The notes below the pieces were generated by a model. It worked only from the letters and a program-made list of their open reading frames with translations, was not told the origin of the DNA and ran no database searches. This document shows, in pieces, positions 25,656-37,129 of a stretch of 64,000 nt of DNA. This DNA is from Phoebastria nigripes (lineage: Eukaryota > Chordata > Aves > Procellariiformes > Diomedeidae), in assembly GCA_035582835.1 (NCBI GenBank), contig JAYKAV010002917.1:505341-569340 (forward strand), in the 5' to 3' direction. The position numbers and the translations under genes were made by a program. Positions within the stretch are counted from its first letter, which is position 1. Every line of letters starts with the position of its first letter.

Positions 25656-26041
25656 GTAAATTAATTTCCCCAAGTTGAGTCTGTTTTGCCTGTGATGGTA
25701 ATTGTTGAGTGATCTCCCTGTCCTTATCTTGACCCATGAGCCTTTGGTCGTATTTTCTCTCCCCTGTCCAGTTGAGGAGGGGGAGTGATAGAGTGGCTTG
25801 ATGGGCACCTGGCATCCAGCCACGGTAGACCCACCACAAATCCTGAGTCCCAGAGACCAGGGGGAAATTCTGGAGCAAGGAAGATGTACCCATCATGGAA
25901 GACAATCAGGTCAGCAAATACTTAAGCAAACTGGACATACATAAATCCAAGAATCCTCATGGGGTGCACCCATAAGGGCTGAGGGAGCTGGTTGATGTCA
26001 GTGTGAGACCACTCTCAATAAGTTTTGAATGATCATGGCAA

Positions 26042-26269
26042 TTGGAAGAGGTGCCTGAGGACTGGAGGAAAGCAAATGTCACTCCTTTCTTGAAAAAGGG
26101 CAAGAAGGAGGCTCCAGGGAACTACAGGCCAGTCAGCCTCACCTTGATCCTTGGGAAGGTGATGGAACAACTAACCCTGGAAACCATTTCCAGGCACATG
26201 AATGATGAGAAGATGACAGGGAGTAGTCAAGGAGAATTCATGCTTAACCAACTTGATAATCATCTATGA
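26042..26269 (+). pseudogene. CR1 RT N-terminal remnant
   Basis: The frame contains PEDWRKANVTPFLKKGKKEA then PGNYRPVSLT and LGKVMEQL, the first conserved RT blocks of CR1. It breaks after about 75 codons; the LDFSKAFD region follows in another frame with a short duplication (AGTAAGGTC repeated at about 26328-26345). Confidence 0.88.
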
Positions 26270-26424
26270 TGAAATGGCTGCCCTGGTAGATGAGCGGAGA
26301 GCAGCAGCTATTGTCTACCTGAACTTCAGTAAGGTCAGTAAGGTCTTTGACACTGACTCTTATAAGATCCTCATAGAGAAGCTGATGAAGTATAGGCAAG
26401 ATGAACAGTGAGGTGGATTGAAAA

Positions 26425-26844
26425 TTGGCTGAAAGCTGGGCCCAGAGCGTGCTGATCAGTCACACAATGTCTAGTTGCAGGCAAATAACTAGCGGTGTAC
26501 CCCAGGGGTCAATACTGGGTCCAATCAATTTCAATGTCTCCATTAATGATCTGGATGATGGGGCAGAGTGTACCCTCAGCAAGCTTGATGATGACACAAA
26601 AATGGGAGGAGTGGCTGATATACCAGAGGGTCATGCTGCTGTCCAGAGAGACCTTGACAGGCTGGAGAAATTGACTGACAGGAAACTCATTAAAGGCAAT
26701 TTCAAGGGGATGTACAAAATCCTGCACCTGGGGAGAAACAACCCCATGCACCAGCATATGCTGGGGACCAATCAGCTGGAAAGCAGGTTTGCAGAAGAGG
26801 ACCTGGGGGTCCTAGTGGTCACCAAGTTGACCATGAGCCAGTAA
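26425..26844 (+). pseudogene. CR1 RT central remnant
   Basis: A 139-codon frame with [40 protein letters not shown] and FAEEDLGVLVV. The catalytic region reads LSKLDDDTKMGG where active copies have FADDTKLG, so the aromatic/alanine context is lost although two aspartates remain. Confidence 0.88.
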
Positions 26845-26946
26845 TGCGCCCTTGCCACAAAGAAGGCTAAGGGTGTCCTGTGCTGCATTAGGCAAAGCAT
26901 TGCCAGCAGGTCGAGGGAGGGGATCCATCCCCTCCACTAAGCACTG

Positions 26947-27447
26947 GTGAGACCACACCTGGAGTACTTTATCCAGGACAAGAGAGATAGGGAGCTACTG
27001 GAGAGAGTCCAGCAAAGGGCTACAAAGATGAAGGGACTGGAGCATCTCTACTACGAGGAAAGGTTTAGAAAGCTAGGGCTCTTCAGCCTGGAGAAGGCAA
27101 GGGTAAGGGGGAATCTTAGCAGTGTATACGAATACCTGAAGGGAGGGTGCGAGGAGGATGGAGCCAGGCTCTTTTCAGTGGCGCAAAGGGACAGGACAAG
27201 AGGCAATGGGCACAAACTAAAACACAGGAGATTCCGTCTGAACATCAGGAAACACTTTTTTAATGTGAAGGTGACTGAGCACTGGCACAGGCAGCCCAGA
27301 GTGGTTATGGAGTCTCCCTACTTGGAGATATTCAAAAACCATCTGGATATGTTCCTGGGCACCCAGCTCCAGGTGTGGCCCTGCTTGAGCTGGGGGGTTG
27401 GACCAGATGACCTCCAGCGGTCCCTTCCGACCTCAACCATTCTGTGA
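26947..27447 (+). pseudogene. CR1 ORF2 C-terminal remnant
   Basis: A frame running [49 protein letters not shown] and [12 protein letters not shown] to the end of the element. The last codons read into the 3' tail, so the original stop is lost. Confidence 0.88.
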
Positions 27448-27964
27448 TTCTGTGAATAGTATAATATAATGAGGAAATCTAAAGCAATATAAACTTTAAT
27501 ACATTGAAAATAGTTCAGATTTTACTGGATAACACTACACTATTATCATGCAAAACTGCAGAGTTTTGTTTGACAGATTTCTTATTTTGTTTAATCAGGC
27601 ATATTTCAAGAATAAAATGCAGAGAACTCTCACTGTGCTCTTTCTAGTGAGTTACCCACATTTTTCTGACTTAAATGAAATGATGGGCAATATAAAGAAT
27701 TTTGTCTAGAGAGATGTCATTCTGTGATTTATTGTCAAGATTTTATTACCAGGCCTCTGAATCCAGCACGTTTCACAACATCTAAACTGCATTTATTTTA
27801 AATATGCATCATAAAATAGGAAGAAAAGCTATTAAAGGTTTTCTTATATTATTTGGCAGACCACTCTCAGTCATTAATCAGTATGTGATATTAATTCATG
27901 TGGCAGAAGAAATACATATTAAAGACCTAAAACTGTACAAAGCATTAAACCTACCTTTCATGAC

Positions 27965-27968
<4 letters not shown>

Positions 27969-27997
<29 letters not shown>

Positions 27998-28028
27998 NNN
28001 NNNNNNNNNAAAAAAAAAAAAAAAAAAA
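27969..28028. repeat. Poly-A tract with a 12-N gap
   Basis: About 48 As interrupted by Ns at 27998-28009. Like 14151-14165 and 18908-18909, the gap lies inside a homopolymer. Confidence 0.92.
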
Positions 28029-31000
28029 CACAAAAAGAAGTTTCATGAAACTATTTCTTCCTTGTCTAGTAGACAGTAATAGCACTTTATTAAAAACTAT
28101 AGTATAGTCACTTGATTACAGAAGCATTAGAAACTTAGCTTTTCTTTCCTATTGAATGATTTTATTTGTAGATCTTATATGAACACACATTCATTGAATT
28201 CAGGCTGACCTTATCTGTGAAGGTGTAAGAATCTGAAATAAACTTTCTCTGCCCAAGTTCCCCCTTTTCACTGCATAATCCTACCGTTTTGCTTTTACTG
28301 GCTTCTAAGCTCATACAACTTTAAAGTTTTGGGGTTTTTTTAATGATCACTTCATTTAGAGCATTATATTTATTGTGTTAAAAATATTAAATTGTGTTCT
28401 GTATTAAAGCTGGCTGCATTTGAAACCCTAGTAAATGGTCTTCTTTCATGTGGAGAAAAAGGAAGAAAGAAAGAGTGCTCTAAATTGTAATCTAATGGAG
28501 TGTAAAATTTTCATTATCTAAATCTGTTTGAGTGATAAAAGCCTAATCATCATCAGAAATCCCTATTTTTGTATTATTCTACAACTTCAGACAGACAAAC
28601 TATTTTCAGTGCATTCTAAAAGATGACTTAAGAATGACTTTTCATTTATGCAGGTCTCAGATATATGATAGTGCCTTTTGAAAACAAGATTGCTTCAGCA
28701 TACTTGATACCAGCATTATTCTTTCCCTAAATGCACAAAACTACAGGTGAGGAGAAACAATAAATACTGTTTCATTTTAAAACAATGGAATGAAAACATG
28801 TCCTTTGAAAGTCAGACTAAATTTTAGAGATAGATGCATTATAATTGGAATATGAGTAATTCTTTACCACTCTCATTCAATATCTGAAAACATTATTCTT
28901 TCTCCCTTCACCAAATACTTGCTTTCTTTTCTTAATAAAACCAGTCCAGTCATCAAGAAAAAAACCTTGAGGATTTTTTGTTTGTTTTATAACCAAGAGC
29001 TCAGATTATTTCAGAAGCAACAACTAATGAGGCTTCATAAACTGGGTTAACCTATCAATTTCCATGGGATGAGATTGAATTAAGAGGCTGCAAAATAACA
29101 CCTTTTAAAAAAAAAGCAAAACAAAATAAAACAAAAAGCTTAAGTTTACCCTCCCAACACGTCTGCGCCTCATCGCTAGTTAACAGTAGAGAACTAGTAA
29201 ATGTCATGCTTATTTATATTCTAAATTGATTGAACACATTTTAAATTTACACCAGAACTTAACCATTCATTTTTAAGACTTTAGGACTAGACTTAAGAGT
29301 CAAGCAACATGATCATGCTTGCTCCTCCAAGCAGCTACATGAAGGCTGTTGTACTGTAGGTTCCAGGGCTCATACATTTACACACAAATTATGTAAGTGT
29401 ACTTCTATACCTAGTGCAGAAACAATCAACTGCATAAATACAGGCTGGCAAATGACTTGTTTGTCTTCAGTGATTTCTGAAGACAATATAGAGCTGTATG
29501 AAGAGGGGAAAAAAAAAACAGGAAAACATGTAAAGCCAATATTTGACTCTGGTTATGACTGGAAAGAACCATTTTAGGGTGTTAAGCCCAGTTTTGGGAA
29601 CTGCTGTCTAAAAGAGTATGAACTAAAAGGAAAAAGGTTAGAGAAAAGTCATAGGAATTGGTAAAGCTTTCACCTACAAATCCTGTGACAAAAAGCTGGA
29701 CTGGTTTACCCTCTCAGCAGAAAACTGAAAGGAGATAAAATAGTTTTCAAACACATCATAGGCCAAGGAGGAAAGGAAAACTAGCCTTCTCTATAACTGA
29801 GATTAATAGAACAAGAACTAATGTGCTGGATTAAAAAGGTTCAGAAAATTAAAAAAAGTACCAAGAGCAAGGATGTTGAAGAATTCTAAGAGTCAGTTCC
29901 TTAGAACAGATTAGATAAAACTGGGATATTCCTGACAGACGTACAGCTAATACCGGCCTTAGATGGGAAAATTGTTATATCAGCTTCTAAAGCATCTTTG
30001 AGAGCTATTGTTCTCTTCCTGTGTGAAAATGTGAGGTTGTTCCTATTTCATAAAGAAACATTCCAAGTAGCTCATAACTTTAAAACTGCTACAGAGTGGT
30101 ACAGAAGCTGGCCAAGACAAAATCTTCTTGTAATCTTAAAATGTTAAAGTATTTGTGAAAAATATGTGCTCCTTTACAGTTTAACAGTTACCAGCTAGCT
30201 TCTCATAAGTACATTGGAATGAGGGCAGCGACCATTACAGCTAGCATCAGAAAATTGTGTGTCAATCACAACTCGTCAAGCCCAGCCAGTTGTTAGACTT
30301 TGGCCAACGTACAAGTTTTGTGGGTTCTGGAGCTCAAGTTCTTTTCACACATTTTGTGCTGGGCTTTTTTGTTTTGTTTTTGGTGGGGGGGGTTGTTTGG
30401 TTCATTTGGGGTTTTTGGTTTTTTGTTTGTTTTTTGTTCTTAATTTACAAGTTTGTTTCCGTGCTCTGATCAAAATGAAACGTTTGCAGGTTCAAATGTC
30501 AGGTGACTTGGAAGCCCCATTTTCATGTCACATTACTAAGCTTTATTGTTTTAAGTATAAGATGACATTTCTAAAATAAGAAGTTCAATGACTTCAAAAG
30601 AAAATTTCTCCCAGCAAGGAAAGTAGACTGAAAAACTTATGCGTATATTAATACCAAAATTCTGAAAAATCTAATACTGCTTTTCTGCTATAGTTTTATC
30701 TACTGGTAAAATGCATTGCTAAAACATACTTTATTAATTAAAATTCATGACTTAAGTAGGAGTCAGTTTTATCAACTATTGAAAATGTATGCAGATTTCA
30801 GTGATCTATTTCTTTGCATAAAATCTTTTTGCCCTTTTCACAGCTAAGCGTAAACAGATTTCAGAAATTAGAATCACTTAGAAACTGAGGAAGAACTTAG
30901 GTAAATTAAAATGAGAAAGCATAACATAAACACAACACATTTTAAAGATCTGACAAATTACAGAATTAGATTTAGTGATACCTTACTAAATAAGTATTAC

Positions 31001-31091
31001 TATTGAACAAGTAATTTCTATTTAAATGAAAATAATAATGAGAACTCCCCTGGTGCCAATCCTTTAAGAACTTTGAAATCACTGTGGACAA

Positions 31092-31121
31092 GTGATGATG
31101 ATGATAATGGTGGTGGTGGTG
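31092..31121. repeat. (GAT)n/(GGT)n trinucleotide tract
   Basis: GATGATGATGAT followed after one interruption by GGTGGTGGTGGT, in non-coding sequence. Confidence 0.85.
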
Positions 31122-32098
31122 AGCTTTGTTTTTAATGAATCAGAGAAACATACAACTACAGACATGTTAATATCTGAATGTCTTATTTGCTTGCACAGTA
31201 TATTTCACAACGAATATCGCCTCCACGTCACAGATTCCATTTTCATTAAGATATCTTGATAAAATAGATAGGAATGATCATGAAGCCAACTGAAGGATTG
31301 TGAAGTAACAACTGATTATAAAAAAGGTACTTAATGTTATCTTTAGACTTTGCAGTAAACATTCAAGTCAACAAAACAGTGGTATAGTTGTGTGAGACAG
31401 GAATTTCAACTAGTATATTTATCTAGAGAATTAGTGAATATATTATTTGCTATTCTGAACCAGTAACGTATTTCCATAGCACCTGAAGAAATGTATTCGT
31501 TACTAGAAAAATTGAAACAAGTTAATTTAAATTTTTTTTTTTTGATAAAAACAATCTTGACTTGAACAATAGTCATGATATAAAACTGTAAAAACGTAGA
31601 TTGTACTTAGAATTTTGGAATGGCTGGAATTTCAGGAAAGCTAAAGGTCACTTAATCAAACCTTGAAGCAAACTATGTTTGTTTGACAAACAGTTGGCAA
31701 AAAAACCTTATTTGTGGTGTATTCCAGTGTTAAAAATATTTGTTATTAATGGTTGTTGTAAAAGGAGCAATCCTCACTTCTTTCCCATTCCATTTTCCCT
31801 CTCCCTCCCCCACTCCTGCCATGTGGTGTTGCCTCCTCACTTCTGGCATTAGAGTGACCCCTCTGAGATGTGAGTATGTAGGAATTTTTTTTTTTTTTTT
31901 TTTCCTATGGTATGATCTAAGCTTACTAGGCTGAATTAATTCATGAAGGGGTCAGATGTGCACATTATGGTGCAATAGAGCTAGAAGTAATATACAGCTG
32001 AGAATACAAAAGGAAGTAAGGAAAAAGGACTGGTATCTCCAGTGAGCTATTAGATTTGCTCAGCTATATCACCGCTCTGCAATCAGGTAATTTTTGTT

Positions 32099-32126
32099 TA
32101 TATATGTGTGTGTGTGTGTATGTATA
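32099..32126. repeat. (TA)/(TG)n microsatellite
   Basis: TATATATG followed by a run of TG units and TATGTATA. Confidence 0.85.
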
Positions 32127-35100
32127 GGTTGGTTTTACACTTCATATTAATGGAAATTGTATATTGAAATCAAGAAAAAAAAGAAGCATTTTAGAACAAT
32201 TAGTATGTTGTTGCTTTTAGAGGTATCTAATCTGCAACTGCTGGCACTGATAAAGAGAAGAGAAAAATGGGAACTTTAAAAAATATTTTGGCCTTTTTAA
32301 GGGGCATTTTCTTTGCTAAGAGAGGAAAAAAAAAAAAGAAAATTATTCTTGCATATTTTGAAACCTCTCTAATGCACCACCAGGAAAGTTCCCATCTCCT
32401 CAGTAGGCAAGAAGCACCTTATGATTATCTGCAAGTCACCTCTTTCCTAAGAGGAGCTTTAACATCTTCATTTCTTCCCTCTTTGTACAACTTCACACAA
32501 TGAACTAGGAAATAGACAGTTCCACAAAATTCCAGTCTGCTTTACAGTACCTGAGAGTACACAGCCAACAGTAACAGTCATAGAATATTAAAAATAATAA
32601 GTGACAAAGATATTAGAAGACAGAGCAGGCAAGCAAAGTTTGAGACAGTTGTCAAGATGCAAACTGAAGAGAGATTATTTCTTGTTCAGACTAGAAAGCT
32701 GAACAAATTGTTATTAGACAATTATGCTACCAGTTATTTTACCATATTCAGAATTTGGTTAACTTAGCCTTATTTAGGCTATAGTCTTTCTAATATATCA
32801 GAAATTATTCAGTTACAATTCACCTATTACATTTCACCCTGTCTTTGTAATTTCTATCACATAGTGTCAGCCATTAACTTAATTGTACAACCACTGCCAA
32901 TTTTCATTCATACATAATAGTTAAAGGCTAAGAAGATCAGGTTATTTCCTTATAGTCCCAGAAATTAACAGCCCTACCTTATTGCCTACCTTTTTAAAGG
33001 AGAAAAAAAAAATCATAAAATACTTTCTAGATCCTTGTTTTTTCTTCTACATAGATGTTTTCCCTTGATGTTTTCTCCTCTTGGAGAGCTATTAGTTTTC
33101 AGTTATTATCTGTAATAAAAGTATCTATAAAAAGTACACATACTCACTAGGTAATACACTCTGAAAAATCAAGTTTCTATGATCACTTAGTCTTTAATTT
33201 CTTTCACCCTTAAGAATGTTTCTGTTATTGTCTGTATCTACTTTCAGTTCTTCCATGTTAATTATCTCTTCAGTCCAACTGCCTAAGACAAGACATTCTA
33301 GTGTTCACGGGTGTAGTGCTCTAGCATGAAGAGTTCTTGCTCAGGACAAAAGCATGACCATGTAACTCCAGGGATCATAGAAAAAAAAAAATCTTGCAGA
33401 TTTGGACTCATCCAGATGTTCTTTAAAAAAGAACACTTTTGGGAAATCAGTTTACAATATGATGACATTCAGGCTATCAAAAAATCAACTGAAAAGAGAG
33501 TGAATGGAATATTCAATGACTTTTTTCAATAACAAAAGTTATAAAGAAAGCTTCTCTTGACAGGCAACCATTTTACAAAGTAACACTGTTCTTTGCAAGC
33601 TGAGTGTTATATATATTTTTCTCTGCTCATTGAGTACAGTTTCCTGCCACTAAATAACTGAGCTTAATTTCTCAATGTCAAACCACTGCTGATCCCTGCA
33701 TTCCATGCCAGCTTTCAAAGCAGACTATTTGCTTTGCAGAAACTGTGTACGATATTTTACTAAAAGAGCAGTTTTCTTATTCTTCCTGCCAAATAAAAAA
33801 TATATATTTTTTTAAAAGAGTTACTATTGCTCTGTTTATTCAACATCTGTTAAATAGGAAATGACCTTTGTGGTAACATTTCCCTTTCTCTCTCACACAC
33901 TTAGTAATATAACTCTTCACCTCCTAGCCTCTTTTGGCTAGTGACCATTACTCCAAGAAATTTGTGTCCCCCTACTAATTTATAAGTATAGGTATGCTAA
34001 AGTTCACATTTATTGATTGTTCTAATGTGATGAAGTCTCTACAAGCTACTCTTAGGTCCTTACAACGAAACAACAATGTTCAGAGATAAGAGAGTTTGGG
34101 ATCCTTTCCCTTCCCTAAACAAGTCTTGTAATGTAATTCCATAATACAAGATCCTAGCCAACAGTCGATAAAATCTAGAGATTATCTGCAAAGCACAGAG
34201 AAATAAAAGCCTTTAAGCCACTTACACTGACTTCTGGCTTGTTATATTTCTCCTTATTTGTTAAGTAAACCACCTAAGAACTAAAAATTACTGAATTTGC
34301 ATTATCACTATTTTAAGATTTGAAATACGAGATTAGCTCCTAACCTCAGAGTCATTCATATTTTCCCTTTGTTCTCATGCAGATTTTCACTAGCAGTTCC
34401 ATAATTTCTCATAACTAACAATGATTTTATTATAAAGTTGCAGGGTTTTCTGAAATAGCAGAAATGGTAGAAGTATTAAAAAGCAGTTTTCACTCACGTA
34501 GGGACTTGCAGGTTGGGGGATTGTATCTGAACCCAAATTGCATTCAGTAATGGTAGCAAATTCCCTCTAAGCTTTACACCTGAAGCAGATGGAAGAAGAT
34601 TGCATCAGGAGATCCACCCTTTGAAATTACAATAGTTTATGATGCTCATCTGCATTTTAATCAGATATAAAGGATTTATTCCTGAAATACATCAAGAAAC
34701 ACTATTTTCACCTCCTGAAATGCATCAGAGAGTTTATAGCCAATCAAGTAAAATATGTTGCACGTTTTCATTTGGTATCTTTCTCTCTGGTGTATGCAAT
34801 ATTACATGGATATAGGTGTCGGTGATTTTATTAGCAATTATATATAAGCCTGTCAAAATAGAAACGAGAAAGTGATTTCATATGCCAAATCCACTTCATT
34901 AAGTATTTAACTCCTGAGCTCAACAAAAAAGATGAATTTATGGTTACATTAGATACATCAGGTAATGTAATTTTATTCAAAATGCAGTGCAATACAATAC
35001 CAGCAGATAGATAAAGCAGATCATGCATAGTCAGAGACTAGGAAAGTTGCATGATTTGAAGGTACAGAGAATAAAGACTTGTCATGTTTCTTCTCGTGAC

Positions 35101-36123
35101 CAGAGAGCATGAATTGGAATTAATTTTGTCACGCACAAAGACTGAATAGCAAAATTCACAACCCGAAAAAGTATGTCTCATGTTCCTGACAAATAAGTAC
35201 AAGACTGATATTGCCAAAATATTCCTATACTGACAATTATTTCAGGAAAGTTGTTTTCTCTGTTGAATTATAATCACCTTTTTTTTTATTCATAAACTAA
35301 TAGTAAGTCAAGTGTAAGTGAAATTCACTGGCCTAGAAAAAACTGCGTGTCAGCAGATTGCTAACAGTCACTTATTTAATTCGACTATTGAAGAAAATAA
35401 ATTTAAATAAAAATTATTAAGAATCTATTTGCAAACCATGTTATCTGAAGAATGAGCTACTACTAATGGGCAGCAAAGGTTTTGGAAAAGGAATACAGAA
35501 CAGAAACATGTTTCCAGCACCTCATTAAAAAATTACCTGTATTGGTTGCCACAAATACTAGAGGTGGAATAACTGACGATAATACCTATTAACACTAAAT
35601 GAATGCTTGGTTCCTAAATAATCCTTACCTTTTCTTCATCCAATAAATTATTTTTCAAGTTTTGACTTGTTCTATTTATCTTCAGCATAAATGGACATAA
35701 TGAGGTAGGAGTCTTATTAGCTTCTAGGCTCTGTGTGGTGGTGCATTTCCCCCCTTCCCCTAGGCCTCTCTACAACCAGAAACTCCTGTTAGGCCTTAGC
35801 CATTGTGTAACGAGTTGGGCAGTTAAGCGTCCCTTGATGGTACCAGGCACTCTTGCATGGCTGAGGTAGGGAACGGCTCTGATCGTACCAGGAACACTGG
35901 TTACCCGATCAAAGTAGGGAATGAAACGAGGAGACAGTTCGCCATTCCTGACAGCCCTGAAATACTTCCCACTGGGATCGCAGATCGAGTGGAACGAAAC
36001 ATCTAGATCCACAAAATGATACCATTGTAACCACAAAACAATACCATAATCAATATTTCTGACCACCTTGGAGAGTAGCCAGAATGGAAAGTTACTGATG
36101 ACTAAAGCNAATCATCTTGCAAA

Positions 36124-36131
36124 CCTATAAA
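36124..36131 (+). promoter_or_regulatory. Possible LTR TATA-like box
   Basis: CCTATAAACAG, conserved in copy 2 on the minus strand near 54555-54562 (CCTATAAATGG), just upstream of the GAGACCCTCTGAGCTC block that could begin the transcribed R region. Position and conservation are the only support. Confidence 0.45.
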
Positions 36132-36490
36132 CAGCGGTGCCCAANCGAGACCCTCTGAGCTCTCCTGGACCGCAGCGGGCTGCGCCCAGAGTCTCCCTCT
36201 GAGCGGGACGCCTCTCAGAGTTCGCAAACCCTCGAGTTTGTGAAATTCAGAGGACNGTCGAGACTTGGCCTGAAACACTCTTCGGCCGAGATACTACTTG
36301 AGGCTCAACTCTTNNCCCNTTGAGAAATGCCAAGACATTGAGCATGAGTATTTCACGACACTCAAGGGGAATTTTTAACAGGTACCTTNATTCANCTNAA
36401 GGCCTTTATAACTCAGCTTATACAGATCTACCTAGCTTTGGGATCCCATGTGTGAATTGATTTAGACTTTATGTGTGATGTGTGCGTGTG

Positions 36491-36508
36491 TTTATATATA
36501 TATATATG
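36491..36508. repeat. (TA)n microsatellite within LTR
   Basis: A short TATATATA tract after TGTGTGCGTGTG; the second LTR copy has a shorter equivalent (ACACACACACAGAGAAATATAT on plus). Confidence 0.8.
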
Positions 36509-36659
36509 TAGATTTAAACAATAAGTAATAAGCATAATCTGTAATCTAGTCGCTTTAATATTGTAGTAATTTTGATTATCTATCTCAATGATTTAATGCT
36601 GCTAAAATTTTAATTTACTCCAAACTGTGATGAAGCTTTAAGTTGCTGCTAAACATTCA

Positions 36660-36915
36660 CAATCCCTTAGGCATAGACCGTTGACCAGGTCTGAGACTAG
36701 GGGTAGATTCAGCCGCACCTAGACTCCTCTCTGAGAAGGAGTTTAGAAAGCGAGGGGGTCTACCCTGAACCTCGTGACTCAATGGGAGGATCTCCTTATT
36801 CCTTTCTGTATTAGACACAAACCGTTGTCCAAGTCTGAGACTAAGATGGGATTCAGCCNGGTCTTCTCTGAACCCCGTNACTCAACGGGAGGGTCTCCCN
36901 TACCCCTTTTTCCTC
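36660..36915 (+). repeat. Two-copy tandem repeat inside LTR copy 1
   Basis: Two units, each with CCGTTG.CCA.GTCTGAGACTA, a CTGAACC(T/C)CGT.ACTCAA block and GGGAGG.TCTCC, spaced 144 bases apart at 36678 and 36822. Copy 2 of the LTR has three units of about 105 bases in the corresponding place. Four isolated Ns fall in or beside it. Confidence 0.8.
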
Positions 36916-37129
36916 AAATCTCTGTAAAAATCATTCCAATCCAAATTCCGACATGATTTTCCCTGTGTATGCTTAATCCCTGTAGTAAGTAATAGAGTGG
37001 ACCTTGCCATCGAATTCTGTTAAGTCGCACTTTTATAAATCTCTATTAAAATCACCTTTTGCTGATACCTTTGCCGGTGTTTCTTTAAGCGGCCTCAAAA
37101 CCACTCATTCGCAACACTCGGTTTTGACA

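Larger units (their letters stand above)
24701..25838 (+). mobile_element. Solo LTR of an endogenous retrovirus, inserted in CR1
   Basis: The sequence from TGGCAAGGTTTTGGTAGCG to GACCCACCACA matches the element at 59117-60234 along its length and is flanked on both sides by CR1. It has a TATA-like box (24867-24874), a poly-A signal and LTR-like composition, but no gag, pol or env. Compared with the second copy it lacks about 15 bases of the 5' end, carries about three extra 40-bp units, lacks a block near 25.44 kb, and has fewer CpGs, so it looks older. The 5-bp duplication beside the second copy suggests an ERVL-type (class III) family; this is an inference. Confidence 0.88.
23283..27460 (+). 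mobile_element. CR1 LINE with endonuclease and RT remnants, interrupted by an LTR
   Basis: The longest CR1 in the window. It opens with the GGGCTTTAAACTAGG block found upstream of CR1 ORF2, continues through endonuclease and linker, is interrupted by a solo LTR at 24701-25838, resumes at 25839, and ends with ACCTCAACCATTCTGTGATTCTGTGAATA, the CR1 octamer tail. Removing the LTR leaves about 3.0 kb, so it is 5'-truncated and has internal losses. Several frameshifts and stops make it inactive. The nesting shows that the CR1 inserted first and the LTR element later. Confidence 0.93.
27461..35731. other. AT-rich sequence with simple repeats, no recognised gene
   Basis: Eight kilobases with no gene I can support. 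It holds a poly-A/gap tract at 27969-28028, a trinucleotide tract at 31092-31121, a (TG)n tract at 32099-32126 and a T run near 31888-31904. The short open frames have no family resemblance. Confidence 0.5.
35732..37129 (+). mobile_element. Solo LTR, second retroviral family (copy 1)
   Basis: It starts TGTGTGGTGGTGCATTT and ends CGGTTTTGACA (TG..CA). The whole length aligns to the reverse complement of 53592-54857: shared blocks include CAATCATCTTGCAAACCTAT, GAGCTCTCCTGGACCGCAGC, GAGAAATGCCAAGACATT, GGGGAATTTTTAACAGGTA and TTCTTTAAGCGGCCTC. There is no primer-binding site after it, no polypurine tract before it and no gag/pol nearby, so it is a solo LTR. A clear target-site duplication was not found. 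Eleven or more isolated ambiguous bases fall inside it. The family name is not known to me. Confidence 0.82.

Noticed and set aside
31740..31934. Plus-strand frame rich in Pro and Ser near 31.8 kb
   Set aside because: Short, runs into a poly-T tract, with no motif or splice support.
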